Part shown: one piece after another, positions 5,651 through 6,900 of the stretch | How positions within the stretch are numbered: position 1 is the stretch's first letter | How the letters are laid out: every line of letters begins with the position of its first letter | Assembly (NCBI GenBank): GCA_001798565.1 | Contig: MGSR01000148.1 | Location: forward strand, 1-6,900 | From: Deltaproteobacteria bacterium RIFCSPLOWO2_12_FULL_60_16 | GTDB lineage: Bacteria > Desulfobacterota > Binatia > UBA9968 | Direction of reading: 5' to 3' | DNA: 6,900 bases | Translations under genes and position numbers: made by a program | Notes under the pieces: generated by a model | What the model was told of the DNA's origin: nothing | Seen by the model: only the letters and a program-made list of their open reading frames with translations | The model's database searches: none

Positions 5651-6576
5651 GGGGGGTGATGAAGCCCAAGCTTGTCATCATCCTCGGTCCTACCGGCGTC
5701 GGGAAGAGCGCGGTCGCGCTCGAGGTGGCTTCGGATATCGGCGGCGAGATCGTCAACGCCGACTCGCAGCAGGTTTACCGTCACATGGACATCGGCACCG
5801 GGAAGCCGACGCCGGAGCAGCGCGAGAGAGTGGCCCATCACTTGATCGGTATCGTGGATCCCGATGAGGAGTTCAATGCTGCGTTATTTCACGGGCGAGG
5901 CTTAAAAAGCGCAGAGCAGATCTGGTCCAGAAAAAGACAGGTGATTCTTTGCGGCGGCACCGGGCTCTATATAAAGGCGATGACGCATGGGCTGTTCGTC
6001 GGCCCGGCGAAAAACTCTGAAATCCGGAAGCGGCTGGAGGAAGAGGCGGGAGAGAAGGGGCTGGCGACGCTTTACCAGCGGCTGAAGCAGGTTGATCCGG
6101 AGGCGATTCGCTCGATCCATCCTCATGACCGGCACAGGATCATCCGGGCGCTGGAGGTTTTTGAGCTGACCGGCAAGCGGATGACCGACTGGCAGAGGGA
6201 GCACGGCTTTAAAGAAAGCCCGTTCCAGGCCCTGAAGATAGGCCTGGATCGGGAGCGGGAGGAGCTATACTCGCTGATCAATCGTCGCTGCGAAGAGATG
6301 GTGGCGAGAGGGCTGGTGGAAGAGGTCAGGGGGCTTGTGGAGAAGGGCTATGGCCTCGAGCTCAGGCCGATGCAGAGCGTCGGTTATCGCCACATGGCTC
6401 TCTATCTGAGCGGCGCAATGAGCCTGGAGGAGGCCCTTTCGCTCATGCAGCGCGATACCCGTCACTTGGCGAAGCGCCAGCTCACCTGGTTCCGTGCCGA
6501 CAAGGAGATCCGCTGGTTCCATCCGGAGAGAGGTAGAGAAGAGATTCTGCGAGTGGTTAGGGAGTTCTTCGCTTAG
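5647..6576 (+). CDS. miaA: tRNA dimethylallyltransferase (tRNA A37 isopentenylation)
   Basis: MiaA transfers a dimethylallyl group from DMAPP to N6 of adenosine 37, beside the anticodon of tRNAs reading UNN codons. This aids codon-anticodon pairing and prevents frameshifts. The 309 residues match the family's usual length. Visible motifs are the P-loop GPTGVGKS (14-21), DSQQVYR (39-45, with D39 the presumed catalytic base), GTGKPT (50-55), GGTGLYIKA (103-111), HPHDRHRIIRALE, MQSVGYRHM, and a C-terminal AKRQLTWFR. The ATG at 5647 overlaps the mutL stop as ATGA. An in-frame ATG at 5659 is also possible: it would remove four residues (MRGV), but the G-run before it lies only 2 nt away. GGAGAG at 5626-5631 is rather far from 5647, so the start probably depends on ribosomes arriving from mutL. 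In E. coli miaA is followed by hfq; no hfq follows here. Confidence 0.97.
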   Translation: MRGVMKPKLVIILGPTGVGKSAVALEVASDIGGEIVNADSQQVYRHMDIGTGKPTPEQRERVAHHLIGIVDPDEEFNAALFHGRGLKSAEQIWSRKRQVILCGGTGLYIKAMTHGLFVGPAKNSEIRKRLEEEAGEKGLATLYQRLKQVDPEAIRSIHPHDRHRIIRALEVFELTGKRMTDWQREHGFKESPFQALKIGLDREREELYSLINRRCEEMVARGLVEEVRGLVEKGYGLELRPMQSVGYRHMALYLSGAMSLEEALSLMQRDTRHLAKRQLTWFRADKEIRWFHPERGREEILRVVREFFA

Positions 6577-6642
6577 CGAATAGCGCCCGAATCCGGCTCG
6601 AAGCGAGCCGATAAAGATAATCTATAAAACTAACTATTCGCT
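6575..6642. repeat. Nested inverted repeat in the gap after miaA
   Basis: A 9-bp inverted repeat, AGCGAATAG (6575-6583) with CTATTCGCT (6634-6642), encloses a second hairpin, CGGCTCG-AAG-CGAGCCG (6594-6610). The left arm overlaps the last bases of the miaA stop codon. The segment AGCGAA (6575-6580) can instead pair with TTCGCT just upstream (6568-6573), so two folds exclude each other. The 6577-6678 gap is AT-rich outside the hairpin. It may end transcription from miaA and from the opposing gene, but no T-run follows the inner stem on either strand. Confidence 0.5.
6594..6610 (+). terminator. Possible transcription terminator hairpin after miaA
   Basis: A perfect 7-bp GC-rich stem (CGGCTCG/CGAGCCG) with a 3-nt loop lies 18 nt past the miaA stop, where the operon should end. 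It is followed by ATAAAGATAA, not a T-run, so it is not a classic Rho-independent terminator. It may be a weak or bidirectional stop between convergent genes, or only an mRNA 3'-end stabiliser. Confidence 0.3.
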
Positions 6643-6678
6643 GTACCCTATTGATATTACGAAGACTAAGATACAACT

Positions 6679-6900
6679 CTAGCAGCAGGGCAGGGGATTT
6701 TCGATCAGGTTGTAGACGTCGTCGAAGGTGACGTCGTTGATGGTCCTCTGGATCTTATAGAGGCGCGGCGGTTCGCCCTTGAGGAAGACCATGAGAGCGG
6801 TCTCAATAGGCGGGCAGCCGGGCTTCACGCAGGGGACTTCTTTGACGACAATCGGCGCCTCCGGCGGGAACCCAAGGTTTTGCCTGGTCCAGTACCTGAT
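6679..6900 (-). CDS. Partial hypothetical protein, C-terminal part only, with four cysteines
   Basis: An open frame on the - strand enters from the right edge and ends at a TAG (complement of 6679-6681), giving the last 73 residues of a protein whose start lies outside the window. The visible part reads as a compact soluble domain: APIVVKEVPC, then a Cys-x4-Cys stretch (C24 and C29 of the visible segment, within PCVKPGCPPIET), a hydrophobic strand ALMVFLKG, LYKIQRTINDVTFDDVYNLI, and a terminal PCC. The composition is protein-like (balanced charged and hydrophobic residues, no low complexity), and the frame is open from the window edge to the stop. I do not recognise the family. The cysteines could bind metal or form disulfides, but that is a guess. 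It converges on miaA with a 102-bp gap. Confidence 0.7.
   Translation of the reverse strand: MRYWTRQNLGFPPEAPIVVKEVPCVKPGCPPIETALMVFLKGEPPRLYKIQRTINDVTFDDVYNLIENPLPCC

Noticed and set aside
6623..6628. TATAAA as a -10 box in the gap after miaA
   Set aside because: No good -35 at proper distance and no + strand gene downstream in the window; the AT-rich gap makes such matches expected.
1..6900. CRISPR arrays, insertion sequences, attachment sites, tRNA or rRNA genes
   Set aside because: No spaced direct repeats, transposase-like frames, terminal repeats with target duplications, or structured RNA gene sequences were seen on either strand.

Overview
The window looks like an ordinary chromosomal segment of a GC-rich bacterium (roughly 60 % G+C by eye). 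It is mostly housekeeping genes with short intergenic gaps. The lineage cannot be fixed from the sequence. Three things suggest a diderm bacterium outside Gammaproteobacteria, perhaps deltaproteobacteria-like or one of the uncultured groups near it: a MutL that carries its own endonuclease site, a short-form glucose-6-phosphate isomerase, and an exported BFN (DUF151)-PDZ protein. That placement is inference and low confidence.

Layout: (1) Positions 1-85 hold a plausible sigma70-type promoter and a strong ribosome binding site for a UbiD-family prenyl-FMN decarboxylase on the + strand (86-1525), with all expected metal and catalytic residues present. (2) A convergent gene on the - strand ends 16 nt beyond it. 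It encodes an exported protein joining a bifunctional-nuclease (DUF151/BFN) domain to a C-terminal PDZ domain, and its best start is a GTG at 2333, not the upstream ATG at 2411. (3) Positions 2334-2510 are a divergent control region. It has back-to-back promoters with 14 bp between the -35 boxes, and a 35-nt stem-loop at the likely 5' end of the DUF151 mRNA. (4) A tight + strand operon follows: pgi (2511-3923), mutL (3920-5650) and miaA (5647-6576). Both junctions are 4-nt stop/start overlaps (GTGA and ATGA), so translation is probably coupled. (5) Positions 6577-6678 are AT-rich and carry a nested inverted repeat. (6) The 3' end of a further - strand gene (6679-6900) runs off the window. It encodes an unrecognised protein with four cysteines in its last 50 residues.

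The pgi-mutL-miaA operon couples a glycolytic/gluconeogenic enzyme to DNA mismatch repair and to tRNA A37 isopentenylation. The mutL-miaA pair is widespread in bacteria; pgi ahead of it is less usual. The MutL has the DQHA(X)2E(X)4E nuclease signature and a clamp-binding-like QNLLIP motif, so repair here probably does not depend on MutH. I found no CRISPR array, insertion sequence, phage gene, rRNA or tRNA. No new multi-gene system is evident. The items most worth a second look are the exported BFN-PDZ fusion with its structured leader, and the cut-off Cys-containing gene at the right edge.
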